Shown here: positions 35,013 to 44,870 of the stretch, one piece after another
Position numbering within the stretch: position 1 is the first letter of the stretch
How the letters are laid out: each line of letters opens with the position of its first letter
From: an uncultured Gammaproteobacteria bacterium
GTDB lineage: Bacteria; Pseudomonadota; Gammaproteobacteria; SZUA-152
Reading direction: 5' to 3'
Assembly: GCA_913009875.1 (NCBI GenBank)
Contig: CAJVYS010000011.1
Location: 1-45,015, forward strand
DNA length: 45,015 nt
Notes under the pieces: model-generated
Told to the model about the DNA's origin: nothing
Databases searched by the model: none
What the model saw: only the letters and a program-made list of their open reading frames with translations
Translations under genes and position numbers: made by a program

Positions 35013-35424
35013 GCTGCGCTCCTCCATAGTGTGATTGTTCACCCAAGGGTGCCATGGTACTTAAGCGGTCGTCGTGGGGGGACCCATTTAGACCCGGTTT
35101 TTCTAAAAAATGAGGTGAATAGAGGGCGTCTATAACAAAGATAATCGAATTAAGCCAGACAAATGGGTAATTCCGCAGTGAATCAGTCTTGAATCCAACG
35201 GTCTTCTGTTGCCTGTATTTAGTACACAATCAATCGGGTTCTATGCTTGGCGTGCATGGGATATAAGTAAATTAGCGGATCCTAACCTTTATTTTTTTAT
35301 AGGCCAATTTAATAAATCTGTTGATTATAATATTGACAATTACTGATTTTCATAGACAGACTGTGTCAGCCTCGAAAAGAGAAAAGAAGCATTTTTGTCG
35401 CGACATACGAGGGTGGGAGGATGC
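35013..35424. other. AT-rich divergent regulatory region between two FadL-family genes
   Basis: No gene. The stretch is markedly AT-rich. A TATAAT at 35326..35331 and a TTGACA at 35333..35338 lie about 90 bases upstream of the plus-strand gene but are not correctly spaced relative to each other, so the promoters are only suggested. Confidence 0.5.
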
Positions 35425-36882
35425 ATGGATTTCACTAAGAAAAGTATTATTTCAATGGTGGTGGTCACCGCTTTATCGGTGCCATTTTCGGCCTGGGCCA
35501 CGAACGGGATGAATCTGGAGGCCTATGGTCCCATTGCCGGCGGCATGGGTGGGGCGGCATTTGCTTACGACAATGGCACTGCAGCGGTAATGAATAATCC
35601 GGCTACCCTGGGCATGATGGAAGAAGGCAGCCGGCTGGATGTCGCAGTAGGTTCTCTAGGGCCCGACATTTCAAGCTCAATGGATGGCATGCCCGACGCG
35701 GACTCATCCGCCACCGCCTTTTACATGCCGGCAGTGGGCTGGGTGAAGAAGAGCGGTGCATTGGCCTATGGTGTGGGCGTCTTTGCTCAGGGCGGTATGG
35801 GTACGGAGTATGGTTCTAACTCTTTTCTGACGGCGGGCTCCAACAAGACGGTCCGCTCCGAGGTGGGGGTGGGGCGCTTCCTGGTCCCGCTGAGCTATAG
35901 CGTCAATGACAATTTCAATATTGCCGGCAGTCTTGACTACGTTTGGGCTAGCATGGATTTGAAGATGGCCCTGACCGGGGCGCAGTTTGGGGACATGTTG
36001 GATCCTGGCTACGGTGGCACCCAGGAATACGGCGCGGCCAGTGGCTCCATGGTCGACAGTATGATGGGCATGGTTGGAACGGCACTGGACTCCACGGGGC
36101 CCGTCAACTGGGCACGCTTCGATTTCTCCAACAACAGCCCTTTCCTCGGCGAGGCCTTCGGCAGCGGTTTTGCCGGCAAGCTGGGTTTCACCTACACGGT
36201 TGGCAGCCGCTGGACGGTGGGCGCCACCTATCACTCCAAGACCAGCCTGGGCGACATGACCACCAGCAACGCCTCGGTCAGCATGAACGTCAATATGGAT
36301 GATGGCATCCTCGGGGGCGGCGCCCCCGTCGGTACCTACAGTGCCGTCAGCATCCCCGTATCGGGCAAGATCAGGGTCAAGGACTTCCAGTGGCCGGAGA
36401 CCTACGGCATCGGCGCCGCCTTCCAGGCCACGGACAAGATCATGATCGCCGTCGACATCAAACGCATCGGCTGGGAAAGCGTGATGAAGAACTTTGAAAT
36501 GAGCTTCGTGGCGGATGCGACGCAGGACAACCCCCTGGCGGCAGGCTTCGCCGGCCAGACCCTGGATGCCACCATGTACCAGAACTGGAAGGACCAGACG
36601 GTCATTGCCCTTGGCGCCAGCTTCCAGACCACCGAGCAACTGGTGCTTCGAGTGGGCTACAACGGCTCGAGCAATCCGGTGCCGGACAAATACCTTAACC
36701 CCCTGTTCCCGGCGACCATCGAGAACAATTTCACCTTCGGTGGCGGTTTTGAGATCAACAAGGTCTCCAGCGTGAACGCCTCCATGACCTATGCCCCCGA
36801 GGTCTCCGCCACCAATGGTCAGGGCGTGACGGTCAGCCATAGCCAGATCAACTGGCAGGTGATGTATTCCCATCGGTTCTGA
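35425..36882 (+). CDS. FadL/OmpP1-family outer membrane protein, copy 2
   Basis: 485 residues from the ATG at 35425 (GGGAGG just upstream). A signal peptide (MDFTKKSIISMVVVTALSVPFSAWA) leads into TNGMNLEAYGPIAGGMGGAAFAYDNGTAAVMNNPATLGMM, the FadL-type hatch with NPATL. The barrel part includes WTVGATYHSKTSLG and a C-terminal MYSHRF with terminal Phe, the BAM recognition signal. It is only distantly similar to copy 1 and Met/Gly-rich in its middle. Substrate is unknown; it probably admits a hydrophobic compound. Confidence 0.9.
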   Translation: MDFTKKSIISMVVVTALSVPFSAWATNGMNLEAYGPIAGGMGGAAFAYDNGTAAVMNNPATLGMMEEGSRLDVAVGSLGPDISSSMDGMPDADSSATAFYMPAVGWVKKSGALAYGVGVFAQGGMGTEYGSNSFLTAGSNKTVRSEVGVGRFLVPLSYSVNDNFNIAGSLDYVWASMDLKMALTGAQFGDMLDPGYGGTQEYGAASGSMVDSMMGMVGTALDSTGPVNWARFDFSNNSPFLGEAFGSGFAGKLGFTYTVGSRWTVGATYHSKTSLGDMTTSNASVSMNVNMDDGILGGGAPVGTYSAVSIPVSGKIRVKDFQWPETYGIGAAFQATDKIMIAVDIKRIGWESVMKNFEMSFVADATQDNPLAAGFAGQTLDATMYQNWKDQTVIALGASFQTTEQLVLRVGYNGSSNPVPDKYLNPLFPATIENNFTFGGGFEINKVSSVNASMTYAPEVSATNGQGVTVSHSQINWQVMYSHRF

Positions 36883-36979
36883 GTGGGGCCGTGCCTGAAA
36901 CGAAGTTGGGTGTTTCAGGACACCCAAACAGATATGCACCCGCTTGCGCACGGCGGCGCTGACATGCAGGGCCGTGTGT

Positions 36980-37155
36980 GTAGGCGCGGGCCAGGCCCGC
37001 GATAGTCCTGCATTTCACCACAGAGAACAGAGATAGAAGATCTGGACATTGTGGAAGCGGCTTCAGCCGCGCATGAAACCCGCCTTCTTCGCGGCTGAAG
37101 CCGCTCCCACAGGTTGTTTTTGTTGTTTTTCGCGGGCATGGCCCGCTCCTGCGCC
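36980..37155. repeat. Nested palindromic repeats downstream of FadL copy 2
   Basis: Outer arms TGTAGGCGCGGGCCAGGCCCGCG (near 36980) and CGCGGGCATGGCCCGCTCCTGCG (37131..37153) enclose a half CACAGAG motif (37017) and an inner REP pair, TGTGGAAGCGGCTTCAGCCGCG (near 37050) with CGCGGCTGAAGCCGCTCCCACA (37090..37111). These occupy much of the gene-free stretch 36883..37387. In the remainder, TTCTTCGTGTTCTTTGTGAA near 37188 looks like another degenerate repeat arm, and no promoter was recognised. Confidence 0.8.
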
Positions 37156-37387
37156 CCATAGATTTCCTGGCCTCGGTCGTGGAAAAATTCTTCGTGTTCT
37201 TTGTGAACTTCGTGGAGGTATTGATGGGCCGCAAGGCATGGCAGGCAAGCGCCCACCCAACGCCGGAAGCCGAGTGCTGTTTAGCGGCGTGTGTTTTTGT
37301 CATTGCTCGTCTTAGTATGTCAGACTTACGCGCGTTATTGGCAACGATGCCGGCGACTGACAACGCGGGATCGTCTGAGGAACAGTC

Positions 37388-38557
37388 ATGAATCTTCACG
37401 AATTTCAGGCCAAGCATCTGTTTGCGGAATACGGTCTGCAGGTGCCGGACGGCCGGATGGTTGCCAGCCTGGGCGAGGCCCACGAGGCGGCGCAGGCCCT
37501 CGGCGGCTCGCGCTGGGTGGTCAAGGCGCAGGTGCACGCCGGTGGCCGCGGCAAGGGCGGCGGCGTCAAGCTGGTGAATAGCGAGGATGAGCTGGAAGCC
37601 GCCGTCAAGGCCATGCTGGGCATGCGCCTGGTCACCCACCAGACCGGCCCCAAGGGCCTGCCGGTGAACAGGCTGTTGATCGAGGCGACGTGCGACATCG
37701 CCCGCGAACTCTATCTCGGCGCGCTCATCGACCGCGCCCGTAACCGCATCGTGTTCATGGCCTCCAGCGAGGGTGGCATGGATATCGAGGCGGTGGCCGC
37801 CGAGACCCCGGAGAAGATTCTCACCGTGACGGTCGATCCCGTCGCCGGCCTGCAGGGCTACCAGTGCCGTCAGCTGGCCTTCGGTCTTGGCCTCGAGGGC
37901 GCGCAGATTCGTGAGTTGACCCGGGCCATGCTCGGCCTCTATCGCTTGTTCACGGAAAAGGACCTCAGCCTGGTGGAGATCAATCCGCTGGTGGTCACTG
38001 GCGACGACCGCCTGCTGGCCCTGGATGCCAAGGTCAATATCGACGACAACGCCCTGTTCCGGCAGAAGGCGCTGGAAGAATTGCGCGACCCGACGCAGGA
38101 AGATCCCAGCGAGCACAAGGCTCAACAGTTCGACCTCAATTACGTCACCCTCAATGGCAATATCGGCTGCATGGTCAACGGTGCCGGTCTGGCCATGGCC
38201 ACCATGGACATCATCAAGCTGCACGGCGGTGATCCGGCCAACTTCCTCGACGTGGGTGGTGGCACCACCGCCGAGCGCGTGGCCGAGGCCCTCAAGTTGA
38301 TCGTTGCCGACCATAAGGTGGAGGCGATCCTGGTCAACATCTTCGGCGGCATCGTGCGCTGTGACCTGATCGCCGACGGCATCGTCGCGGCGATCAAAGA
38401 GGTGGGGCTGGAGATTCCCGTGGTCGTGCGTCTCGAAGGCACCAACGCCGAGCAGGGCCGCGAGATCCTCGCCCACAGCGGGCTGGCGGTGACCCCCGCC
38501 GACGGCTTGGCTGACGCTGCCGCCAAGGTGGTGGCTGCCGCAGGAGGACAGGGCTGA
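37388..38557 (+). CDS. sucC: Succinyl-CoA synthetase beta subunit
   Basis: 389 residues, family length 388. [20 protein letters not shown] is the ATP-grasp start, [19 protein letters not shown] binds the nucleotide, LVEINPLVV carries the Mg-binding Glu, and [16 protein letters not shown] the CoA-ligase contact. It makes ATP or GTP from succinyl-CoA in the TCA cycle together with SucD. The ribosome-binding site is GAGGA six bases upstream. The stop overlaps the sucD start by one base (TGATG). Confidence 0.98.
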   Translation: MNLHEFQAKHLFAEYGLQVPDGRMVASLGEAHEAAQALGGSRWVVKAQVHAGGRGKGGGVKLVNSEDELEAAVKAMLGMRLVTHQTGPKGLPVNRLLIEATCDIARELYLGALIDRARNRIVFMASSEGGMDIEAVAAETPEKILTVTVDPVAGLQGYQCRQLAFGLGLEGAQIRELTRAMLGLYRLFTEKDLSLVEINPLVVTGDDRLLALDAKVNIDDNALFRQKALEELRDPTQEDPSEHKAQQFDLNYVTLNGNIGCMVNGAGLAMATMDIIKLHGGDPANFLDVGGGTTAERVAEALKLIVADHKVEAILVNIFGGIVRCDLIADGIVAAIKEVGLEIPVVVRLEGTNAEQGREILAHSGLAVTPADGLADAAAKVVAAAGGQG

Positions 38558-39429
38558 TGGCCATTCTCGTCAATAAAGACACCCGCGTCATCGTCCAGGG
38601 TTTCACCGGCAGGCAGGGCACCTTCCATGCCGAACAGGCCATCGCCTACGGCACCCGGCTGGCCGGCGGAGTCACCCCCGGCAAGGGTGGGCAGACCCAC
38701 CTCGAGCGTCCCGTGTTCAACACCGTGCGCGACGCGGTGGACGAGACCGGCGCCGATGCCAGCCTGATCTTCGTTCCCGCCGCCTTCGCCGCCGATGCCA
38801 TTCTCGAGGCCGAGGATGCCGGCATCGCCGTCATCGTCTGCATCACCGAGGGCATCCCGGTGCAGGATATGGTGAAGGTAAAGGCGGTACTCGCGCGCAG
38901 CGAATCGTGCCTTATCGGCCCCAACTGCCCCGGCATCATCACCCCCGGCGCCTGCAAGATCGGTATTATGCCCGGTGCTATCCACCAGCCTGGCAGGATC
39001 GGCATTGTCTCCCGCTCCGGCACCCTGACCTACGAGGCGGTCTATCAGACCACGATCAACGGTCTGGGGCAGAGCACCTGCGTTGGCATCGGTGGCGACC
39101 CCATCCAGGGTATGAACTTCATCGACTGTCTGGCATTGTTCGAGCAGGATCCACAGACCGAGGGCATTATTTTGGTGGGCGAGATCGGCGGCACCGCCGA
39201 GGAAGAGGCGGCGGAGTACATCCAGTCTCGGGTCAGCAAGCCCGTGGTGGGCTATATCGCCGGTGTCACTGCCCCGGCCGGCAAACGCATGGGCCACGCC
39301 GGCGCCATCATTGCCGGTGGCAAGGGCACCGCCGCTGACAAGTTCGCCGCACTGGAGACGGCCGGTGTTACCGTAGCCCATTCCCCGGCCGAGCTGGGGG
39401 CGCGCATGCTGGAGGCGCTGGACGGCTGA
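38557..39429 (+). CDS. sucD: Succinyl-CoA synthetase alpha subunit
   Basis: 290 residues, the usual length. [27 protein letters not shown] binds Co[12 protein letters not shown] is conserved, [14 protein letters not shown] lies at the subunit interface, and [17 protein letters not shown] contains the phosphorylated His (about residue 247). Its start overlaps the sucC stop, so it is translationally coupled. Cytoplasmic TCA-cycle enzyme. Confidence 0.98.
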   Translation: MAILVNKDTRVIVQGFTGRQGTFHAEQAIAYGTRLAGGVTPGKGGQTHLERPVFNTVRDAVDETGADASLIFVPAAFAADAILEAEDAGIAVIVCITEGIPVQDMVKVKAVLARSESCLIGPNCPGIITPGACKIGIMPGAIHQPGRIGIVSRSGTLTYEAVYQTTINGLGQSTCVGIGGDPIQGMNFIDCLALFEQDPQTEGIILVGEIGGTAEEEAAEYIQSRVSKPVVGYIAGVTAPAGKRMGHAGAIIAGGKGTAADKFAALETAGVTVAHSPAELGARMLEALDG

Positions 39430-39440
39430 TTTCGTTATTT

Positions 39441-39583
39441 GCCACAGAGACACAGAGGGCACAGAGGGACTGAAGTGCTCTATTTGTAGGAGCGGCTCCC
39501 TCAGGCCGCGATGGGTTTTTCGGCAGTGTTATCGCGGCCTGAGGGACCGCTCCTACCCATAAAAACTCTGTGTCCTCTGTGGC
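39441..39583. repeat. REP pair nested inside CACAGAG arms
   Basis: Outer arms GCCACAGAGACACAGAGG (39441..) and ACTCTGTGTCCTCTGTGGC (39565..39583) are imperfect inverted copies. Inside are the REP arms GTAGGAGCGGCTCCCTCAGG (39486..) and CCTGAGGGACCGCTCCTAC (ending 39556). One repeat family has been built or inserted within another. It sits between sucD and nadE and could terminate sucCD. Confidence 0.88.
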
Positions 39584-39617
39584 GAATCAAACCCGTATTT
39601 TCTCAGGCAAGAAAACC

Positions 39618-41249
39618 ATGTCCCGTTCCCTTCGCATCGTCATGGCCCAGATCGACCTGCTGGTGGGTGATATCGACGGCAATGCCGAAAAGATCATTGC
39701 CACGGCTGAAAAGGCCCGCGATGAACTCCATGCACAGGCCATTGTCTTCCCCGAGCTAACCTTAAGTGGTTATCCGCCGGAAGACCTGCTGCTGCGCCCC
39801 GGTTTCAATCGTCGTATTGCCGCCGCGCTGGCCCACGTCGCCGAGCAGGTGCATGGCATCGACGTGATCCTCGGCTATCCACGGCAGACGGAGGTTGGTC
39901 TCTATAATGCTGCCAGCCTGTTGCGTGATGGTGCAGTCGTCGCCACCTACGACAAGTTCGAGCTGCCCAATTACAGTGTGTTTGATGAGAAACGCTATTT
40001 TGCCGCCGGTAACGAGCCCTGCGTGGTGGAGATTGCCGGGGTGCCGATAGGCATCACACTCTGCGAGGACATCTGGTATCCGCACGCGGCGCACGCGGCG
40101 AAGGCGGCGGGGGCGCGCCTGCTGGTCAATCTCAACGCTTCACCGTTTCACCTCGGCAAGCGTGACGAGCGTATCGAAGCGCTGCGCGCACGTATCACCG
40201 AGACCGGCCTGCCGGTGCTCTATGTCAATCTGGTGGGCGGGCAAGACGAGCTGGTGTTCGACGGTGCCTCGTTGGTGATGAATGCTGATGGCAGTCTGGC
40301 GCAACGCGCCCCGGCCTTCGAAGAGGGGCTGTATCCCGCCGATTTCACGGTCAATGATGATGGCCGTGTGAGCGTGGTACAGGGCACGGTCAGTACCCCG
40401 AGTTGCCAGGAAGAGAGCGCCTACAAGGCTCTCGTTCTGGGGGTGCGCGATTACATCGAAAAGAATGGCTTCCCCGGCGCCATCATCGGCCTCTCCGGTG
40501 GCATTGATTCGGCCCTCACCCTGGCGGTGGCGGTGGACGCCATCGGTGCCGGGCGCGTGGAGGCGGTGATGATGCCCTCGCGCTACACCATGGACATCAG
40601 CCTGACCGATGCCCATGCCGAGGCTGAGACGCTGGGCGTGGAGTATCATGTGTTGCCCATCGAGCCGGCCTTCAAGACCTTTCTCGACATTCTCAAGGAC
40701 GAGTTTGCCGGTACAAGCCCCGATACCACGGAAGAGAACATCCAGGCCCGCTGTCGTGCCGTGCTGCTGATGGCGATCTCCAACAAGAAGCACAAGGTGG
40801 TATTGAGTACAGGCAACAAGAGCGAGATATCGGTGGGTTATTCCACCCTCTATGGCGATATGGCCGGCGGTTTTGACGTACTCAAAGACGTGCCCAAGAC
40901 CCTGGTCTATCGCCTCAGTGAATACCGTAATACTCTGTCGCCGGTGATTCCGCGGCGCGTCATTGAGCGCCCACCGTCGGCGGAGCTGGCCCCGGATCAG
41001 AAGGACAGTGACAGCCTGCCGCCCTACGATGTGTTGGATGCGATTTTGGAAATGTATGTGGAGCAGGATCGTTGTGCGGAAGAAATTGTCGCGGCGGGGT
41101 ATGATACGGCCACCGTGGATCGGGTGATCCGGCTGGTGAACCGCAACGAATACAAGCGCCGTCAGGCGGCACCGGGGGTGCGCATTACCCGCCGCGCCTT
41201 TGGACGCGACCGGCGTTATCCCATAACCTCGGGTTATGACCGGCGTTAA
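39618..41249 (+). CDS. nadE: Glutamine-dependent NAD+ synthetase
   Basis: 543 residues from the ATG at 39618; the upstream frame to 39570 translates repeat sequence. The N-terminal nitrilase-type glutaminase (1-260) has its triad in FPELTLSGYPPEDL (Glu), YDKFELPNY (Lys) and GITLCEDIWYP (Cys, about 151). The C-terminal synthetase (about 275-543) has the P-loop GLSGGIDSALTLA and STGNKSEISVGYSTLYGD. It amidates deamido-NAD with ammonia from glutamine, the last step of NAD biosynthesis. glnB follows 39 bases later, a common gammaproteobacterial pairing. Confidence 0.97.
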   Translation: MSRSLRIVMAQIDLLVGDIDGNAEKIIATAEKARDELHAQAIVFPELTLSGYPPEDLLLRPGFNRRIAAALAHVAEQVHGIDVILGYPRQTEVGLYNAASLLRDGAVVATYDKFELPNYSVFDEKRYFAAGNEPCVVEIAGVPIGITLCEDIWYPHAAHAAKAAGARLLVNLNASPFHLGKRDERIEALRARITETGLPVLYVNLVGGQDELVFDGASLVMNADGSLAQRAPAFEEGLYPADFTVNDDGRVSVVQGTVSTPSCQEESAYKALVLGVRDYIEKNGFPGAIIGLSGGIDSALTLAVAVDAIGAGRVEAVMMPSRYTMDISLTDAHAEAETLGVEYHVLPIEPAFKTFLDILKDEFAGTSPDTTEENIQARCRAVLLMAISNKKHKVVLSTGNKSEISVGYSTLYGDMAGGFDVLKDVPKTLVYRLSEYRNTLSPVIPRRVIERPPSAELAPDQKDSDSLPPYDVLDAILEMYVEQDRCAEEIVAAGYDTATVDRVIRLVNRNEYKRRQAAPGVRITRRAFGRDRRYPITSGYDRR

Positions 41250-41285
41250 GCCCGCTGCGCCGACGAACAACGAAGACAGGAGTGA

Positions 41286-41627
<342 letters not shown>

Positions 41628-41654
41628 GCCTTTTGGACCGCCGGCTCGGTTGAC

Positions 41655-41693
41655 AAAAAAGGGCGCCCGGCAATAGGCCGGGCGCCCTTTTTT
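41655..41693 (+). terminator. Intrinsic terminator of glnB
   Basis: GGGCGCCCGG pairs with CCGGGCGCCC around a short loop (CAATAGG), flanked by AAAAAA and TTTTTT, so it is strong and potentially bidirectional. Confidence 0.95.
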
Positions 41694-41743
41694 CGACCTG
41701 GAGCAGGGCCGGTCCTCGGTGGTTTTCCCCGGCTACGACATGA

Positions 41744-41830
41744 AACGCAAAGGTCGCAAAGACGCAGAGGCCGCAAAGGAAGATCAAATCAAAAACTTTG
41801 CGCTCTCTGCGCCTTTGCGTTCTTTGCGTT
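41744..41830. repeat. GCAAAG-type imperfect inverted repeat
   Basis: AACGCAAAGGTCGCAAAGAC... (41744..41778) and its near reverse complement CTTTGCGCTCTCTGCGCC... (41796..41830) match at most of 35 positions around a 17-base AT-rich loop. Another member with longer spacing is at 44515..44680. It sits between convergent glnB and bamD. Confidence 0.85.
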
Positions 41831-41893
41831 AATTTCCCACATCGACAAAGGCGCCTTTTCTGGCTCGTGGCACCGCGGGGCGGAAATCCTTGG

Positions 41894-42775
41894 CTATGGA
41901 GGGCCGGTATCGAAATCGGCGTCGGCGGTTTCCAGCGGGGTGGGGAAGTTGAGTTCTTTTACCCGCCGCACGTCTGTGGCCAGATCCTGCAGACCCAGTC
42001 CTTCGTAAGCGGTGATGAGAATATCCAGCGCGGTGGGAATCGTCGGTGAGCGGGGATAGGTTTCCAACACAAAGGTGACGCGTTTGGCGGCCGCCACATA
42101 GGCATGCCGCTTGAGATAGTAGCGTGCCACGTGGATTTCGTGCTCGGCCAGATGTTCACGCAGTATCTTCATATGACGCACGGCATCTTCCACATAGCGG
42201 CTGTCCGGGAAACGTTGCACCAACTGGTTGAAGTAGTTGAAAGACTGCCGTGCCGAGCTGGGGTCGAGCAGGCTGGGGTCGATGGTGACGGCAAAATCCA
42301 GCGGGTTGTCTTTCTTGCTGGCGCTGGCCAGGCCGCGCAGGTAATAAGCGTAATCCACGTTGGGATGACGTGGATGCAGCTTGATGAAACGGTCGGCGGC
42401 GGCGATGGCCGAATCCGGTTCCTCGAATTTGTAATAGGCGTAGGCGGTGTCCAGCTGCGCCTGTTCGGCGTATTTACCGAAGGGATACTTGGCCTCCAGG
42501 GTCTCGAAGTGCTTGATGGCCGACTCGTAGTCACCGGCCTGCAGCGCGGCCTTGGCCTCGCTGTAGAGCAGTTCGGCAGACCACTTGCTGCTGTCATCCA
42601 GCGTGGAGGCGCAGCCGCCGAGAAATAGCGCGGCCAGCAGCAGGGCGGGCAGCAGGCGGTACGGTGTGTCGATGGAGGTATTCAGGGCCGTGGTCTCGGA
42701 AAGGGACAGAAAGGGGCAATTGCCGTAAAGCGGGTTATTATAGCGGCCCGGCGGGGTAGAGAACACCGCCGTCAT
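41894..42775 (-). CDS. bamD: Outer membrane assembly lipoprotein BamD
   Basis: The lipobox LLLAALFLGGC gives the lipidated Cys, and the mature part is made of five TPR-like repeats: AELLYSEAKAALQAGDYESAIKHFETLEAKYPFG, AQLDTAYAYYKFEEPDSAIAAADRFIKLHPRHP and so on, as in BamD/ComL. It bridges BamA and the other Bam lipoproteins at the periplasmic face of the outer membrane. The start is uncertain: the only ATG (42775) puts the lipobox 54 residues in and leaves 19 bases to rluD. A non-canonical CTG at 42685 would give a normal 24-residue signal. It is divergent from rluD, as in E. coli. Confidence 0.93.
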   Translation of the reverse strand: MTAVFSTPPGRYNNPLYGNCPFLSLSETTALNTSIDTPYRLLPALLLAALFLGGCASTLDDSSKWSAELLYSEAKAALQAGDYESAIKHFETLEAKYPFGKYAEQAQLDTAYAYYKFEEPDSAIAAADRFIKLHPRHPNVDYAYYLRGLASASKKDNPLDFAVTIDPSLLDPSSARQSFNYFNQLVQRFPDSRYVEDAVRHMKILREHLAEHEIHVARYYLKRHAYVAAAKRVTFVLETYPRSPTIPTALDILITAYEGLGLQDLATDVRRVKELNFPTPLETADADFDTGPP

Positions 42776-42794
42776 GTTCAGTTAGAGACAATCC

Positions 42795-43751
42795 ATGACC
42801 GAGTCCCACAGATTGACCGAAATCATCCCCGAGAAGCTGGCCGGCCTGCGCCTGGATCAGGCCCTGGCGGCACTGTTCCCCGATTATTCCCGCGCCCGCC
42901 TGACGCGCTGGATCAAGGAGGGTCACGTGCAGGTGGATGGCAGGCACCTGCGTCCCCGTGACGCCGTGCACGGCGGCGAGGAGGTGGTACTGGAGGCGGA
43001 GCAGGAGGTTGAAACCACCTGGCGCGCGCAGGATATTCCGCTGGATATCGTCTTTGAAGACGAGGCCGTGCTGGTCATCAACAAGCCCGCCGGGCTGGTG
43101 GTGCACCCCGGTGCCGGTAACATGGACGGCACTCTGAGTAATGCTCTGCTGCACTACGACCCCGCGCTGGAACAGGTGCCGCGCGCCGGCGTGGTGCACC
43201 GCCTCGACAAGGACACCAGCGGCCTGCTGGTGGTGGCACGTACCCTGATGGCACGGAAATCGCTGGTGGAACAGCTACAGGCGCGCGACTTCGAGCGTGA
43301 ATACCTGGCCCTCGCCGTGGGTCTGATGACCGCCGGCGGCACCGTGGAGGCGCCCATCGGCCGGCACCCCACCCACCGTCTGCGTCAGGCCGTGGTGCCC
43401 GGTGGACGTGAGGCCATCACCCATTACCGGGTCGAGGAGCGTTTTCGCGCCCATACCCTGCTGCGCGTGAAGCTGGAGACCGGTCGCACCCACCAGATCC
43501 GTGTGCACATGGCCTATCTGAAATATCCACTGGTGGGCGACCCGGTCTACGGCGGCCGCCTGCGCATCCCCGCCGGTGCCACGCCGGGGCTGGATGCCGC
43601 CTTGCGTGTTTTCAAGCGTCAGGCCCTGCATGCCGAGCGACTGGGCTTCGAACATCCCATCAGCGGCGAGTCCGTGAGCTGGCAGGTTCCGTTGCCGGTC
43701 GACATGGCGGCGCTGGTGGATGCCTGCCGTGAAGACAGCGAATCGGTTTGA
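42795..43751 (+). CDS. rluD: 23S rRNA pseudouridine(1911/1915/1917) synthase RluD
   Basis: 318 residues. An N-terminal S4 domain ([33 protein letters not shown]) precedes the RluA-type catalytic domain with the active Asp in [19 protein letters not shown] (about residue 138) and the conserved [22 protein letters not shown]. It modifies helix 69 of 23S rRNA. pgeF starts four bases after its stop, the conserved rluD-pgeF operon. Confidence 0.97.
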   Translation: MTESHRLTEIIPEKLAGLRLDQALAALFPDYSRARLTRWIKEGHVQVDGRHLRPRDAVHGGEEVVLEAEQEVETTWRAQDIPLDIVFEDEAVLVINKPAGLVVHPGAGNMDGTLSNALLHYDPALEQVPRAGVVHRLDKDTSGLLVVARTLMARKSLVEQLQARDFEREYLALAVGLMTAGGTVEAPIGRHPTHRLRQAVVPGGREAITHYRVEERFRAHTLLRVKLETGRTHQIRVHMAYLKYPLVGDPVYGGRLRIPAGATPGLDAALRVFKRQALHAERLGFEHPISGESVSWQVPLPVDMAALVDACREDSESV

Positions 43752-43755
43752 CACC

Positions 43756-44493
43756 ATGCTCGGACTGATTCCCGTGGACTGGCCGGCGCCGAAAAATGTA
43801 CAGGCGGCCACCACCTCTCGCATTGGCGGTGTCAGCCGCGCACCCTTCGACAGCTTCAATCTGGCCGATCACGTCGGCGATCATCCGGCGGCGGTGCTGG
43901 CCAACCGTGAGCTGCTGCTGGAGGAACTGGCCTTGCCGGCGGAACCACTCTGGCTGAAACAGGTGCACGGTACCCGCATTGTTATGTTCGACGGCCCGCA
44001 GGTGGAATCACCCGAGGCCGATGCCAGCGTCAGTGCCGAACCCAACCGTGTGTGCGCCGTGCTTACCGCCGACTGCCTGCCGGTGCTGTTCTGCAACCGT
44101 ACTGGCAGCCGCGTTGCCGCCGCCCACGCCGGTTGGCGGGGATTGGCAGCCGGTGTACTGGAGGCGACGGTGGCGCAGATGGCCGTTGCTCCGGACGAGA
44201 TCATGGCCTGGCTCGGTCCTGCCATCGGCCCGCAGGCCTTTGAGGTGGGTGAGGATGTGCGCGCGGCCTTTGTCGACAACGATGCCGACAGCTCAGCCGC
44301 CTTCGAAACAACCGGCGACGACCGCTGGCTGGCCGACATCTACCGGCTCGCCCGCCAGAGACTGGCACGCGTTGGCGTGACCGCCGTATACGGCGGCGAC
44401 CGCTGCACCGTCAGCGAGGCCGGCATGTTCTATTCCTGGCGCAGCGATGGCAACACCGGGCGCATGGCCAGTCTGGTGTGGCTGGCATCGTGA
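43756..44493 (+). CDS. pgeF: Peptidoglycan editing/purine nucleoside phosphorylase factor PgeF (YfiH)
   Basis: 245 residues from the ATG at 43756; an upstream in-frame ATG inside rluD is possible but less likely. The multicopper-oxidase-like zinc site is visible: LWLKQVHGTRIV (His), VLTADCLPVLFC (Cys) and AAAHAGWRGLAAGVLEATV (His). YfiH-family proteins have purine nucleoside phosphorylase/adenosine deaminase activity, and PgeF prevents mis-incorporation of Ser in peptidoglycan. Last complete gene on the contig. In many relatives clpB follows; here the contig ends in repeats and adapter. Confidence 0.94.
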   Translation: MLGLIPVDWPAPKNVQAATTSRIGGVSRAPFDSFNLADHVGDHPAAVLANRELLLEELALPAEPLWLKQVHGTRIVMFDGPQVESPEADASVSAEPNRVCAVLTADCLPVLFCNRTGSRVAAAHAGWRGLAAGVLEATVAQMAVAPDEIMAWLGPAIGPQAFEVGEDVRAAFVDNDADSSAAFETTGDDRWLADIYRLARQRLARVGVTAVYGGDRCTVSEAGMFYSWRSDGNTGRMASLVWLAS

Positions 44494-44514
44494 GAGGATG
44501 ATTGCTTGTTTTTT

Positions 44515-44757
44515 TACCGCAAAGGGCGCGAAGGGATGCAAAGTGAATCGAGCAACGAATCACCAAAACCATAATTTATTCGTGCAGCGGCGTTGTGCTG
44601 TGTTGCTGGATTCCGGCTTGCGCCGGAATGACAAATAAAGCATTTTTTATCTTTGCGTCCCTTCGCGACCTTTGCGGTTAAAACAAACCACCCCGTAGGG
44701 CGGGCACTGCCCGCCGGCGAATCTGGACTATGCAACGGTGGGCGGTGCCCACCCAAC
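44515..44757. repeat. Cluster of three palindromic repeats after pgeF
   Basis: GCAAAG-type arms at 44515..44543 and 44651..44680 enclose a GGATTCCGGCTTGCGCCGGA hairpin (44606..44632). Next to them is a GTAGGGCGGGCACTGCCCGCC / GGGCGGTGCCCACCCAAC pair (44695..44757). No gene is seen in 44494..44870. Confidence 0.82.
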
Positions 44758-44822
44758 AAAATGTGATTGGCTGGGTATTCGCCATGGAGGTCACCGAGCG
44801 AATAAGTTTGTTATTGGTTTTT

Positions 44823-44855
44823 CTCCGTGCACCTCTGTGTCCTCTGTGGTGAAAA
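44823..44855. repeat. Half copy of the CACAGAG-type repeat at the contig edge
   Basis: CTCCGTGCACCTCTGTGTCC continuing to TCTGTGGTGAA is one arm of the family seen at 26411 and 39571. Its partner arm is missing, probably beyond the contig end, which suggests the assembly broke in this repeat. Confidence 0.75.
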
Positions 44856-44870
44856 TTTTTGCCCGGCGTG

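Noticed and set aside
35704-36951. 415-codon minus-strand frame over FadL copy 2
   Set aside because: Antisense to a protein with signal peptide, hatch motif and C-terminal Phe; the antisense product is low-complexity.
36848-38476. 542-codon minus-strand frame across the sucC start and upstream repeats
   Set aside because: Antisense to sucC and runs through REP repeats; no start signal.
38140-39462. 440-codon minus-strand frame across sucC-sucD
   Set aside because: Antisense to both well-identified synthetase genes, with no motif of its own.
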